The notes under the pieces are model-generated. The model searched no databases. It saw only the letters and a list, made by a program, of their open reading frames with translations, and was not told the origin of the DNA. The position numbers were made by a program, and so were the translations under genes. Positions 1 to 8,302 of a stretch of DNA of 64,000 nt are shown here, piece by piece. This stretch comes from Novibacillus thermophilus (GTDB lineage Bacteria > Bacillota > Bacilli > Thermoactinomycetales > Novibacillaceae). The stretch is from positions 1,302,001-1,366,000 of the forward strand of contig NZ_CP019699.1 in assembly GCF_002005165.1 (NCBI RefSeq), read 5' to 3'. Every line of letters starts with the position of its first letter. Position 1 is the stretch's first letter.

Positions 1-180
1 TCCAGGCGCACGTTTGTGTTCAGGTGCGTGTCCCCGGCGCCGTTTCGTTTTAGCTGTTATGCGCTCGTGACACGTGGGACACATGTACGTCTGTAATGGT
101 TTGTTACGCAATCTTTTCGCTTCGAGGGAAGTGTCGTCTAACTCGTAGACGGCATCACACAAAATACATTGAACGCGCAT
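1..180 (-). CDS. ylaI: YlaI family (DUF2197) small zinc-ribbon-like protein, 3' end cut by window edge
   Basis: The reverse strand reads an ATG at 178-180 followed by 60 open codons that run off the left edge, so the C-terminus is missing. Two CxxC pairs are visible, at residues 5-8 (CILC) and 34-37 (CPTC), the arrangement of a small zinc ribbon, followed by a Lys/Arg-rich stretch. The N-terminus and the spacing of the Cys pairs resemble B. subtilis YlaI as I remember it. It lies just downstream of a ylaJ-like gene on the same strand, as in Bacillus. The function of the family is unknown; zinc binding is inferred only from the Cys pairs. Confidence 0.75.
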   Translation of the reverse strand, partial: MRVQCILCDAVYELDDTSLEAKRLRNKPLQTYMCPTCHERITAKTKRRRGHAPEHKRAPG

Positions 181-252
181 AGTATGGCCCCTATCTCAAT
201 GAAGCATTAGCATAAAGATAAAAGACGACCCGACCGAAGTCAAGCACCGTGT

Positions 253-858
253 CTAGTGTTGTGACGGCCGATCTTGGCGGGGCTGCTTCGGAGTTGGCGT
301 CTGGTTTTGCCGTTGTTGTTCCGTTTGGGTCGGAGGCTGTTCTTCCCGCTCCACTTCCCGCGAAGGTTGCGGGCTGATGCGTCCGGCGATATCGGCCAGT
401 TCTTCTACAATTCCTTGGATCGGCCGACCTTGCCTCAAATCTTCGTTCACCTCGCGAATGCGTTGCACGAGATCGGTGTCTGCTGTCACGATGGCGTTAG
501 CGCCGTGTGGATCATCTTTTAACGCTTGAGCGACGGTGTATTTCAACGTCCCGACACGACTGCGGTCCAACGTCGGGTCAACGTCGATGCCGACAACGGC
601 GTAAGGTCCTGCCACGACGGCAGTCGCTCCCTTCACGTTCGGAACGTCCGTGGCGAGCTTCGCCAGGCGGTCCGACTTTTCTTGTGCGGACAGTCGCTCT
701 CGCTGTTCGGGGGCCGTTTGCTTCACCGCCTGCGGTCTCTCTTGGCTCACTTCCGGCGGAGGTGCCGCTTCATTGGCAGGCGGCTTGTTCTCTGTCTGAC
801 AGCCGATGAAAGCGAACAGGAAGAACGAAAAGGTCAAGATCACAATCGGATGGCGCAT
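253..858 (-). CDS. ylaJ: YhcN/YlaJ family sporulation lipoprotein
   Basis: A 201-residue protein with a short hydrophobic signal peptide ending in a lipobox (FIGC, Cys20), so it is expected to be lipid-anchored outside the membrane. The centre (about residues 65-160) looks like the YhcN/YlaJ fold found in spore lipoproteins; the flanking segments are Pro/Gln/Glu-rich and low in complexity. The start is supported by GGAGGG just upstream on the reverse strand. It is followed on the same strand by ylaI, the order seen in B. subtilis. Members are linked to spore formation or germination, but a biochemical role is not known. Confidence 0.8.
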   Translation of the reverse strand: MRHPIVILTFSFFLFAFIGCQTENKPPANEAAPPPEVSQERPQAVKQTAPEQRERLSAQEKSDRLAKLATDVPNVKGATAVVAGPYAVVGIDVDPTLDRSRVGTLKYTVAQALKDDPHGANAIVTADTDLVQRIREVNEDLRQGRPIQGIVEELADIAGRISPQPSREVEREEQPPTQTEQQRQNQTPTPKQPRQDRPSQH

Positions 859-980
859 AGTTACCCTCCCTTTCTAATCAATCTCATAAGTAGTGTAACC
901 ACGAACGAGGTAATCATTCTTTTTAAGTTTAATCGCTCCAGTCGATAATGAATACGAATAGCGAAAAGGCGTGAATACTG

Positions 981-1009
981 TTGAAGTTTGGCGGTTAACG
1001 TGTCATGAT
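981..1009 (+). promoter_or_regulatory. Possible sigma-A promoter of the M23 peptidase gene
   Basis: TTGAAG at 981-986 and CATGAT at 1004-1009 are separated by 17 bp, and the start codon follows about 40 bp later. The -10 matches the consensus at only four of six positions, so this is tentative. Confidence 0.3.
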
Positions 1010-1050
1010 TAAATTTAGACAACGGGGAATCGGGGAATGGAGGAGTGACA

Positions 1051-2337
1051 GTGAGGTCGAAGAAGATCGTCTCGGTTGTCGTCAGCGGGGCGCTGGCTCT
1101 GTCTTTGACAGCGCCGTACAGTACATACGCCAACGGCGAGATAGACAAAAAAATTTCAGAGATTGAAGAGAAAATTAACCAAAGCGAGCGCAAACAAAAA
1201 GAGATTGACCAAAAGCTGCAAGATAATAAAGCAAAGCAAGAGGAAGAACGGCGCACACTTTCTCAACTGGAAGCGGACTTGGAACAAACGAAGTCGGAAA
1301 TTGAGTCGTTAAACCGTCAAATTGCTGACACGGAGAGGGAATTAGATCAGACGGAAGAAGAGCTGAAAGAAGCGGAGAAGCGCGTAGCTGAACGGGACAA
1401 GCTCCTCCGGGAACGGGTGCGGCTGCTTTACGAAAACGGGAAAGTGTCCTATCTGGAGGTGCTCTTCCAGGCGACGAGCTTCCAGGACTTTTTGTCGCGT
1501 TTCGAGGCGGTACGCTCAGTATCGGAACGTGATAAAGAATTGCTGGAGGAGAACCGCCGCGATCGGGAAATCATCGCATCGCACAAGAAAAAGATGGAGG
1601 AGCAGCTGGCAACACTGGACGACCTCAAGGAAAAGGCGAATGAGAAGCGCCGGATACTGGCGCAGCAGGAAAAGGAACACCAAACGAAATTGGCTGCCTT
1701 ACAGAGGGAAGCCGGACATTTGGAGACTATAAGTGAGGAAGAGGAGAAGGCCGTCAACGACCTGATTGGACAACTGGCACAAGCAGAAGCGGAAAAGGAA
1801 GAGTGGCAGCGACAGGAGGCGCAGCGCAAGCAACAAGAAGAGAAAAAACAAAGGCAACAAAAGGAAGGACAGAAAAAACGGGAGGGGAAGTCAGGCAGTA
1901 GCCAAAGCGCATCCCCTCGAGCTAGAGTCTCGTCGACATCGTCTAGCGCTCCCCAGTCGTCTTCTTCCGGATTCGCATGGCCGGTTCCAGGGTACAAGGC
2001 GAACTCATTTTTTGGGATGCGCTGGGGAAGACCTCACAACGGTATAGACATTGCAGCGCCTATAGGTACGCCGATATTGGCGGCTGCAGATGGAAAGGTG
2101 ATTGAAGCACGCCCCTCCAGTGGGTACGGGAACATCGTGGTGATTTACCACGGGAATGGCATATCCACGAAATACGCCCATATGACATTCAGTTCGATTA
2201 CAGTCAAAGTAGGGCAACACGTCAAAAAAGGACAACAAATAGCCAGTGTCGGAAATGAAGGGCGTTCAACAGGCCCCCACCTTCACTTTGAAGTGCTGAA
2301 GTGGAACACGCCTGTCGATCCGATGCAGTACTATTGA
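1051..2337 (+). CDS. M23 family murein hydrolase (EnvC-like), coiled coil plus LytM domain
   Basis: An exported peptidoglycan endopeptidase. It opens with a Lys/Arg-rich signal peptide (residues 1-28), then a long Glu/Lys/Gln-rich coiled coil (about 30-235), a Ser-rich linker, and a C-terminal LytM/M23 domain of about 120 residues. The zinc ligands of the family are visible: HxxxD in HNGIDIAAP and the HLHFE motif near the end. This layout matches EnvC/PcsB-like proteins that cut cross-link peptides during division or wall remodelling. An upstream GTG at 1045 also keeps the frame, but GGAGG at 1039-1043 is correctly spaced only for the GTG at 1051. It appears to be a single-gene unit closed by a strong terminator. 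Confidence 0.85.
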   Translation: MRSKKIVSVVVSGALALSLTAPYSTYANGEIDKKISEIEEKINQSERKQKEIDQKLQDNKAKQEEERRTLSQLEADLEQTKSEIESLNRQIADTERELDQTEEELKEAEKRVAERDKLLRERVRLLYENGKVSYLEVLFQATSFQDFLSRFEAVRSVSERDKELLEENRRDREIIASHKKKMEEQLATLDDLKEKANEKRRILAQQEKEHQTKLAALQREAGHLETISEEEEKAVNDLIGQLAQAEAEKEEWQRQEAQRKQQEEKKQRQQKEGQKKREGKSGSSQSASPRARVSSTSSSAPQSSSSGFAWPVPGYKANSFFGMRWGRPHNGIDIAAPIGTPILAAADGKVIEARPSSGYGNIVVIYHGNGISTKYAHMTFSSITVKVGQHVKKGQQIASVGNEGRSTGPHLHFEVLKWNTPVDPMQYY

Positions 2338-2353
2338 GCTGTGCTTTTCTACT

Positions 2354-2383
2354 AGCCGGGACATCCTTTTCCCGGCTTTTTCT
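2354..2383 (+). terminator. Rho-independent terminator after the M23 gene
   Basis: Hairpin arms AGCCGGGA (2354-2361) and TCCCGGCT (2370-2377) are followed by a T tract. It lies between convergent genes (M23 on plus, MFS on minus) and serves the plus-strand gene best. Confidence 0.75.
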
Positions 2384-2394
2384 TCTGTGACGTT

Positions 2395-3557
2395 TTAGCC
2401 TTTCCACGCGATAGGTGCAATGCGCGATTTGGCAGTGAGTGATATAAACAGCGCAATCATGGCCATCGTAAACAGAAAGGCGGCGAAAAAAGGTGAGATG
2501 TATGTGCGCAGCGTGCCGGCAATCATCGGCCCTGCGACGTGCCCGCTGGAGAGGAGTGCCGCGTGGACGCCAAACACTTTTCCGTAATCGTGGGGGGAAG
2601 CGGCGGCGGTCAAGATGGTCGTTTTGGCCGGAAAGAGCATGCCGTGCGCGGCTCCTTTCACGAATAACAGCAGAGCCAGCGGTACTGCCAGCTGTAATGA
2701 GAGGATGTAAAACAGAATCGCTATGGTCAACAGAGCGACGAAGCATCGGGTATAAGGGGAAAAGCGGTTCAGCCATCCCTGACTCAACGTGATGAGTGAC
2801 CCGAATCCCATGACGGTCAGCAAGAAGCCGGTAGTGGTTGAACTCTCTCCTGATTGGGCCATGACATAGGGAACCTCGTACATTAAAATTCCCTGTCCGA
2901 GGGACGTCGTCATCGCCGTTAAAAAAGCTGGGAGCAACATCGTGTCCGACGAGATGGCGAGGACAGATTTTCCGTGGGCGACTTGTTTGGGGGCGGCAGA
3001 AGGGGATTGCCGATCCTCTGTTATCGCAATCCACCCGGTCACCCCCCGAACATTAAAATTAAGCCGAACAGGACAAATGTGCGATCGAAACCCAATTGGT
3101 CGGCCAACCAGCCCCCGATGACCGGTGACACGATGGAAGCGAGGGTAATCATCATGCCGTTTTTGGCCATGATGCGTCCCTGTTCTTCCAAGCCGGTTCC
3201 CTGTTTTCCAAGAAAGGCGAAACAAGCCGGTGAAAGAAACGCAATGACAAACCCCGTCATGAGTCTGAGGTAGAACAGTTGCGAAGCACTGGATACCGTT
3301 CCTTGAAACAGTAGGAAGATACCCGCTAAACACAAACTTAAAACGATGAATACTTTGCTCCCGAAGCGGTCGATGAGTGGTCCGGCCATGATGTTCCCTG
3401 CCATGTTCGCGGCAGAGTAACCGGCTAATATAAACCCGAGCAGTGCAGCCGACGCACCCAAGCTGTAAGCGTAATGCGGCAGGATCGGATGTTGGGCGTG
3501 CAAATCAAAAAAGGCGAGAAACAGTAGCGCGTACAACCATATGGTCCGGTTCGTCAC
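2395..3557 (-). pseudogene. MFS transporter, reading frame broken by one base at a G6 run
   Basis: A 12-helix major facilitator protein read in two pieces. The N-terminal part (to about 3039) contains the MFS loop motif (GPLIDRFGSK), and the C-terminal half continues in the next frame from GVTGWIAITE to the stop at 2395. On the coding strand the break coincides with a run of six G (C6 at 3042-3047); adding one G joins both frames seamlessly. The start is taken as GTG at 3557 with AAAGGA nine bases upstream; an ATG at 3611 is also in frame but has no good ribosome site. The substrate is not predictable; it resembles drug or sugar exporters of the MdtG/YqgE sort. Either a pseudogene or a sequence error. 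Confidence 0.75.
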
Positions 3558-3637
3558 AGAAGTCGTCCTTTCGCGTCTTTTGTAATCAATATATGGGACA
3601 ACGTCGGACATTAGAACGGAGCAGGGTGTCGGGTGTA

Positions 3638-3666
3638 TTGACAGCCGGAGATCAGTCGTATATAGT
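3638..3666 (+). promoter_or_regulatory. Near-consensus sigma-A promoter
   Basis: TTGACA (3638-3643), a 17-bp spacer and TATAGT (3661-3666) form one of the best promoters in the window. The nearest plus-strand gene (ResA-like, 3885) starts about 210 bp downstream, so it would make a long leader, or an untranslated RNA. A palindrome covers the expected start of transcription. Confidence 0.5.
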
Positions 3667-3689
3667 ATATACCTGTATAGGGTATATAC
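3665..3689. promoter_or_regulatory. Operator-like palindrome overlapping the 3638 promoter
   Basis: GTATATACC (3665-3673) and GGTATATAC (3681-3689) are perfect inverted copies with a 7-bp gap. The site overlaps the -10 box and the expected +1 of the promoter at 3638-3666, the usual place for repressor binding. The cognate regulator is unknown; the GTATA/TATAC ends recall operators of GntR-family (YtrA-type) repressors, but that is a guess. Confidence 0.45.
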
Positions 3690-3739
3690 ACAGACTAGGG
3701 AGACATCGAACGTTGGGAATCCTCAGCTTTCACAGTTGT

Positions 3740-3768
3740 TTGTCCATCGCTGACACCTGTAGTATACT
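3740..3768 (+). promoter_or_regulatory. Probable sigma-A promoter of the ResA-like gene
   Basis: TTGTCC (3740-3745), a 17-bp spacer and TATACT (3763-3768) lie about 115 bp before the ResA-like start codon. Confidence 0.45.
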
Positions 3769-3884
3769 TCTTAAGTGACCCGTTTTGTCGGGAGATGTTC
3801 ACACATTTCCCTTCGAAGTGGTCTATCCTTATCTTAAGGCGTATTGTTCAGTTTAACCCCAAATGAAGGACAGGTGCTGATGGG

Positions 3885-4424
3885 ATGCATAAAAAAAAGA
3901 GAAGGTACTGGATACGCGTCAGCGTATTGACCTTATTCACGATGCTGCTCGGCTTTGCCATATATCAGACGGTTTTGAGCGACCAGTCAGAGGTGTTGGA
4001 AGAAGGGGATAAGGCGCCTGACTTTACTCTGCAGACGCTGGAAGGGGAAGATGTCGCGCTGTCGGATTACCGCGGGCAAGGCGTACTCATCAACTTCTGG
4101 GCATCGTGGTGTGAACCGTGTAAGGCAGAGATGCCTGCTATCGAGCGCCGTTACGAGAAGTTCAAAGAACACGGCTTTGAAGTGTTGGCGGTGAATGTAG
4201 GGGAATCAAAGCTTTCGGTCAAAGGGTTTGTTCGCGGATTTGACCTTAGTTTTCCCATTTTACTCGATCCGGATAAACATGTGACGACGGACCTGTACCA
4301 TATCGGGCCGTTGCCGTCCTCCATCTTTGTCAAACCGGACGGAACGGTTAGCAAAATCGTCATCGGACAGATGAACGATTCGCTCATTGAGCAGAACGTA
4401 CTGAACATACTGCCGGAAGAGTAG
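3885..4424 (+). CDS. resA: ResA/TlpA-like membrane-anchored thiol-disulfide oxidoreductase
   Basis: A 179-residue extracytoplasmic thioredoxin-fold protein. One N-terminal transmembrane anchor (about residues 10-28) is followed by an AhpC/TSA/TlpA domain with the active site WASWCEPCK near residues 70-78 and the cis-Pro loop at LPSSIFV. The CEPC active site is that of ResA, which keeps apocytochrome c thiols reduced for heme attachment. It is not next to resB/resC here, so it may be a ResA-like paralogue with another reduction role. The adjacent copper genes could instead point to delivery of reduced thiols for copper proteins; that is inference. It converges on csoR with only a few bases between stops. 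Confidence 0.8.
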   Translation: MHKKKRRYWIRVSVLTLFTMLLGFAIYQTVLSDQSEVLEEGDKAPDFTLQTLEGEDVALSDYRGQGVLINFWASWCEPCKAEMPAIERRYEKFKEHGFEVLAVNVGESKLSVKGFVRGFDLSFPILLDPDKHVTTDLYHIGPLPSSIFVKPDGTVSKIVIGQMNDSLIEQNVLNILPEE

Positions 4425-4429
4425 TGCGG

Positions 4430-4711
4430 TCACTTTGTCAGCCGTTTCACGACGTCCATTAATTCATCGATCGCGTCATCTTCATTGTTATTTTTAATCG
4501 CTTTACTGACACAGTGCCGCGTGTGATCTTCCATTAACTTCAAGGCCACTTGGTTCATCGCCGACTTGACGGCGGCTACTTGAAACAGTATGTCGATGCA
4601 GTAACGATCTTCTTCGATCATCCGTTGAATTCCTCTCACTTGGCCTTCAATGCGTTTTAAGCGGTTGAATAACTCTGTTTTGTGCGGTTGTACGACCGAT
4701 TTGTCACGCAT
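4430..4711 (-). CDS. csoR: CsoR family copper-sensing repressor
   Basis: A 93-residue all-helical regulator of the CsoR/RcnR family. The Cu(I) ligands Cys-His-Cys are visible as YCIDIL (Cys38) and HTRHC in the second helix. When Cu(I) binds, the tetramer releases its operator. It is divergent from copA, and a perfect inverted repeat sits at the copA promoter (4850-4870). csoR has its own promoter (4747-4775), placed outside that palindrome, so it may be made constitutively. GGAGGG precedes the ATG at a good distance. Confidence 0.9.
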   Translation of the reverse strand: MRDKSVVQPHKTELFNRLKRIEGQVRGIQRMIEEDRYCIDILFQVAAVKSAMNQVALKLMEDHTRHCVSKAIKNNNEDDAIDELMDVVKRLTK

Positions 4712-4746
4712 GCAGCGTCCCTCCGCTTGATACAGGGTATGCTGCT

Positions 4747-4775
4747 ATTTTAGCAACGAGACACAGGGAAGTCAA
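4747..4775 (-). promoter_or_regulatory. Sigma-A promoter of csoR
   Basis: On the reverse strand TTGACT (4775-4770), a 17-bp spacer and TAAAAT (4752-4747) lie directly upstream of the csoR ribosome site. Confidence 0.55.
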
Positions 4776-4818
4776 TTTCACAAACCTTGATAGTAAAGGA
4801 TTTATTTAGGTTTTCTAG

Positions 4819-4848
4819 TTGAATGTTCAGTTGGAGCCATTTTACAAT
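4819..4848 (+). promoter_or_regulatory. Sigma-A promoter of copA
   Basis: TTGAAT (4819-4824) and TACAAT (4843-4848) with an 18-bp spacer lie immediately before the CsoR-type palindrome. Confidence 0.5.
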
Positions 4849-4849
4849 T

Positions 4850-4870
4850 TACGTATACCCCCAATACGTA
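4850..4870. promoter_or_regulatory. CsoR-type operator at copA
   Basis: Perfect inverted arms TACGTAT (4850-4856) and ATACGTA (4864-4870) flank ACCCCCA. The C-rich core and A/T-rich arms resemble CsoR sites. It begins two bases after the copA -10 box, so a bound repressor would cover the transcription start. Confidence 0.6.
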
Positions 4871-4896
4871 TATGAAGCAGGAGGGTAGGAGCTTCC

Positions 4897-7163
4897 ATGT
4901 CAACAGATGAGGGAGCAACCCGGACAACAAACGAAACCAAAGTGAATCTTGCCGTTACAGGGATGACGTGCGCCGCCTGCGTCAACCGAGTAGAAAAGGC
5001 ATTGAACCGCGTTGACGGGGTTGTGCAAGCCCATGTCAATCTGGCGAATGAGAAAGCGTCCGTGACCTACATTGAAGGGAGAGCGACTTCAGCAGATCTT
5101 ATCGCGGCTATCGAAAAGGCAGGTTACGCCGCGGCCCCGTCAGACGAGGCGACAGCTGAGAAAGAGAAAGAAGAGCGGGAGATTCGATACAGGCGCCAGC
5201 GGACAGCGTTTTGGGTCGGAGCCATTGTATCCGTGCCGTTTCTCATACAGATGACAGGCGATTTCACTGGCAACGCGTCCCTTGCGATTCCGCCGATCGC
5301 GCAGTTTGCCTTGGCTACACTCGTTCAGTTCTCGATCGGCTGGCGCTTTATGCGCGGCGCGTACAACGCTTTGCGCGGCGGAAGTGCGAATATGGACGTG
5401 CTGGTTGCCATGGGGACGTTGGCCGCGTACTTGTACAGTACAGGGTTGTTGATTTTAGGGAAGACAGAAGGATTCTACTATGAGACGTCAGTCATTATTA
5501 TAACGCTTATCATACTCGGAAAAATGTTGGAAACTCGCGCCAAGGGGAGGACGACGGAAGCGATCAAAAAATTGATGGAGCTTCAACCTCAAACGGCACA
5601 CCTCGTACAACACGGCGAAACGGTTGACATTCCAGTGGAGAAGGTCCAAACGGGCGATGTGCTGCTGGTGAAGTCAGGTGAGAAAATTCCGGTGGACGGG
5701 GTCGTGGTGAAAGGCTATACGTCGGTTGACGAGTCGATGCTGACGGGAGAGAGTCTGCCGGTTCCCAAACAGGTGGGCGACCGCGTCGTCGGGGCAACCG
5801 TCAACACACACGGTTCGATCCACGTGAAAGCGACGAGGGTCGGCAAGGACACAGCCCTGTCACAAATCATTCGCCTCGTGGAAGAGGCGCAAGGGTCTAA
5901 AGCGCCGATACAGGGGCTGGCCGACAAAATATCCGGCGTGTTTGTCCCCTTGTTATCGGAATTGCAGCCCTGACTTTTGTCATGACGGCGTTTTTTGCCG
6001 GACTTACACCGGCGTTTGTCAGCGCCGTGGCCGTGTTGGTGATCGCGTGCCCGTGCGCTCTCGGCCTGGCCACACCGACGGCTGTCATGGTCGGAACGGG
6101 GAAAGGGGCCGAACACGGCATCTTGATCAAAGGAGCCGAACACTTGCAAGCGATGCGGGAGGTAGATACAGTCGTTCTGGACAAAACGGGAACCATTACA
6201 AAGGGTGAACCGCAAGTGACGGACGTCACCGCATTCAACACGATCCAAGGAAGCCTCCCCGTGGTCAAAGTAAACCGGGGCCGCCAAATAGGCGGCGGGG
6301 CAGAAGAAGAACTGATCCGCCTCATGGCCAGTGCGGAACAAGCGTCAGAACACCCCCTCGGTCAGGCCTTGATTAAAGAAGCGAAGAAACGCAACTTGCC
6401 GTTGTCCGAGGCGAGGGACTACAGTGCCGTTCCGGGGCACGGAATTCGGGCCGAAGTGGAAGGAAAGGTCGTTTACGTCGGGAGCAAGCAGTGGATAGAG
6501 CGGCAACAAGTTGACATCTCAGCCCACGTGGGGCAGATTGAAGCATTAGAAAAGGAAGGAAAATCGATTCTGTTGGCTGCAATTGACGGCCAGTTGGCTG
6601 GTTGCGCAGCAGTTGCCGACACGGTGAAAGAGACGTCCGCCCAAGCGGTACACGAGTTGCAAGCCATGGGGATAGAGGTCGTGATGATGACGGGAGATAA
6701 CAGGCGGACGGCTGAAGCTATTGCGGCAAAAGTCGGGATTGAGCACGTCTTGGCTGAAGTGTTGCCCGAACGAAAAGCCGACGAAGTGGCGAATCTAAAA
6801 CGTCAAAAGCAAAAGGTGGCGATGGTCGGGGACGGCATTAATGACGCACCCGCCCTTGCCACGGCAGATGTCGGGATTGCCATCGGCACCGGAACAGATG
6901 TGGCCATTGAAGCGGCCGATATTACGTTGATGCGGGGAGACTTGCTGTCCATCGTCGACAGCATCCAGCTGTCCCGGGCGACGATGCGGAAAATCAAACA
7001 AAATCTGGGTTGGGCGTTCATCTACAATGTAGCCCTCATTCCCGTTGCGGCTGTCGGTCTGTTAAGCCCCATTCTTGCGGGGGCCGCCATGGCTATGAGT
7101 TCGGTGTCGGTTGTGGCCAACACGTTACTCCTGAACCGCTGGAGGCCGCGACACGGGTCGTAA
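4897..7163 (+). pseudogene. copA: Copper-exporting P1B-type ATPase CopA, frame broken by one base at a C4 run
   Basis: A Cu(I)-exporting ATPase that reads as two overlapping frames. Part 1 (4897-5973) carries one heavy-metal-associated domain (GMTCAAC near residue 25), the first membrane segments and the actuator TGES loop. Part 2 (from about 5950) carries the CPC metal site ([16 protein letters not shown]), the phosphorylation motif DKTGT, and the hinge [10 protein letters not shown]. The break lies at GTCCCCTTG, C run 5946-5949; one extra C gives the usual [12 protein letters not shown] transition. All catalytic motifs are intact, which argues for a sequence error rather than decay. No copZ-like chaperone gene is seen next to it. 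The gene is presumably repressed by CsoR through the palindrome at 4850-4870. Confidence 0.88.
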
Positions 7164-7184
7164 GCTCACAGCGACAAGGACACC

Positions 7185-7213
7185 CCCGGGGGTTGAAATG
7201 CACCCCGGGTTTT
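7185..7213 (+). terminator. Probable terminator after copA
   Basis: CCCGGGG (7185-7191) can pair with CCCCGGG (7203-7209), followed by TTTT. It lies 22 bp past the copA stop. The T tract is short. Confidence 0.5.
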
Positions 7214-7375
7214 CGATTGCCACATAACCCCTCATGCCCCTTTGCGGCACCGACGATGGCATGAAAGTCGTGTAACTCGGGTGGGAAGGGGATGTGTTAT
7301 GTGCGGGTGTTGAACACGGCAACACGTATTTTCAGCGTAGACCTGCTTGTGCAGTTGAGATAGTATAGGAATTAG

Positions 7376-8038
7376 GTGGTGGCAGTGCGACAAAACCTTT
7401 TCAAATTGGCTGTCCTGATTCTTATGTTGTCCATTGGCTTTATGACTGTGCGCAGTTTTGGCATCGATCGGTTGACGCCTGCTGCTTTTCGCGATTTTAT
7501 ACTGTCTTTCGGCACGTGGGCCCCGCTTTTGTACATATTTCTCTATACAGTGCGCCCGCTGTTTTTGTTTCCGGCTTCGCTGTTGTCTATTTCCGGCGGC
7601 ATTACGTTTGGGCCGTGGTGGGGGACGTTGTACGACTTGATCGGCGCGTCCCTCGGGGCTTACTTGTCATTTGGGCTTTCCCGCGCTCTCGGGAGGGGGA
7701 CGGTGGAAAAATGGTTCGGGCGGCGTATCCACAAGTTGGACAACTTTGTGGCTGAGAACGGCTTCCGTACCATTCTCTTTTTAAGGCTGATCCCGATGTT
7801 GTCGTTTGACGCCATCAGTTACGGAGGTGGCCTTTCTAAAATACGCTTCTGTCACTTTGCGCCGGCCACCACCATCGGCATGATACCCGGCGCGTTCACG
7901 TTTAATTTTTTAGGGCACTCTTTGCACGACGTGTTTTCTCCGACATTTTATGTAGCCGTTGGCCTTGTGCTGCTGCTCGTCTTACTCCCCGTCATTCACA
8001 AATCTTTCAAAGGAAGACGGCACAAGGATGTCGTCTAG
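7376..8038 (+). CDS. TVP38/TMEM64 (DedA-superfamily) membrane protein
   Basis: About 220 residues and strongly hydrophobic, with roughly six membrane segments. The family core is visible around residues 60-150: the FLFPASLLSISGG entry, the GAxLGAYLSFGLSRALGRG segment and the FLRLIPMLSFDAISYGGGL motif. Family members (SNARE-associated/VTT domain) are linked to lipid scrambling or transport; a specific role is not known here. Three in-frame GTG codons (7376, 7379, 7385) could start it; the AGGTGG immediately upstream may favour 7385. It stands alone between the copA terminator and a MITE-like repeat. Confidence 0.75.
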   Translation: MVAVRQNLFKLAVLILMLSIGFMTVRSFGIDRLTPAAFRDFILSFGTWAPLLYIFLYTVRPLFLFPASLLSISGGITFGPWWGTLYDLIGASLGAYLSFGLSRALGRGTVEKWFGRRIHKLDNFVAENGFRTILFLRLIPMLSFDAISYGGGLSKIRFCHFAPATTIGMIPGAFTFNFLGHSLHDVFSPTFYVAVGLVLLLVLLPVIHKSFKGRRHKDVV

Positions 8039-8094
8039 ACAACTCCTTCCCATAAGTACATGATGCGGACATGTCGTGCGATTCACTGTGGGAA

Positions 8095-8214
8095 GGGGAT
8101 GTCTGAAGACAATTCCAAAAGTAGTGTCCTCTGATGCTCATTTTTCACTCTGCTCATCCGATAGGATCTCTGCCAATTCAAAGATGCTATCTTCTATTGT
8201 CTTCAGATATCCTC
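8095..8214 (+). repeat. MITE-like inverted-repeat element, copy 1
   Basis: A 120-bp noncoding element bounded by imperfect 19-bp inverted repeats (8095-8113 and 8196-8214; 17 of 19 positions pair). The interior is clearly similar, with small gaps, to the reverse complement of 29907-30041 (shared blocks include GGGGATGTCTGA, ACAATTCC, TTCACTCTGCT and CGATAGG). No transposase is present. I could not define a target-site duplication. Confidence 0.6.
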
Positions 8215-8255
8215 ATGATGTACCGTTCACTGTTGGTGTCGCAAAGAGGGATGAC

Positions 8256-8291
8256 AAAAGCCCCCTCGCATCCTTAGAGTGCGAGGGGGCT
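8256..8291 (-). terminator. Rho-independent terminator of acnA
   Basis: AGCCCCCTCGCA (8259-8270) pairs perfectly with TGCGAGGGGGCT (8280-8291). On the reverse strand the hairpin is followed by TTTT, 12 bases past the acnA stop. Confidence 0.85.
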
Positions 8292-8302
8292 GTCGCGATC
8301 TG

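Noticed and set aside
3042-3047. Phase variation by the G6 tract of the MFS gene
   Set aside because: The other five breaks are in runs of only four or five, too short for typical contingency loci, and one technical cause explains all six.
3443-3778. Plus-strand ORF overlapping the start of the MFS gene
   Set aside because: Most of it is antisense to the MFS coding sequence and its tail is promoter sequence; no family resemblance.
5941-6000. Programmed frameshift in copA (some bacterial copA genes make a short copper chaperone that way)
   Set aside because: The known programmed site lies early, after the metal-binding domain; here the break is in the middle of the membrane domain at a plain C4 run, without a slippery heptamer or pseudoknot that I can see.
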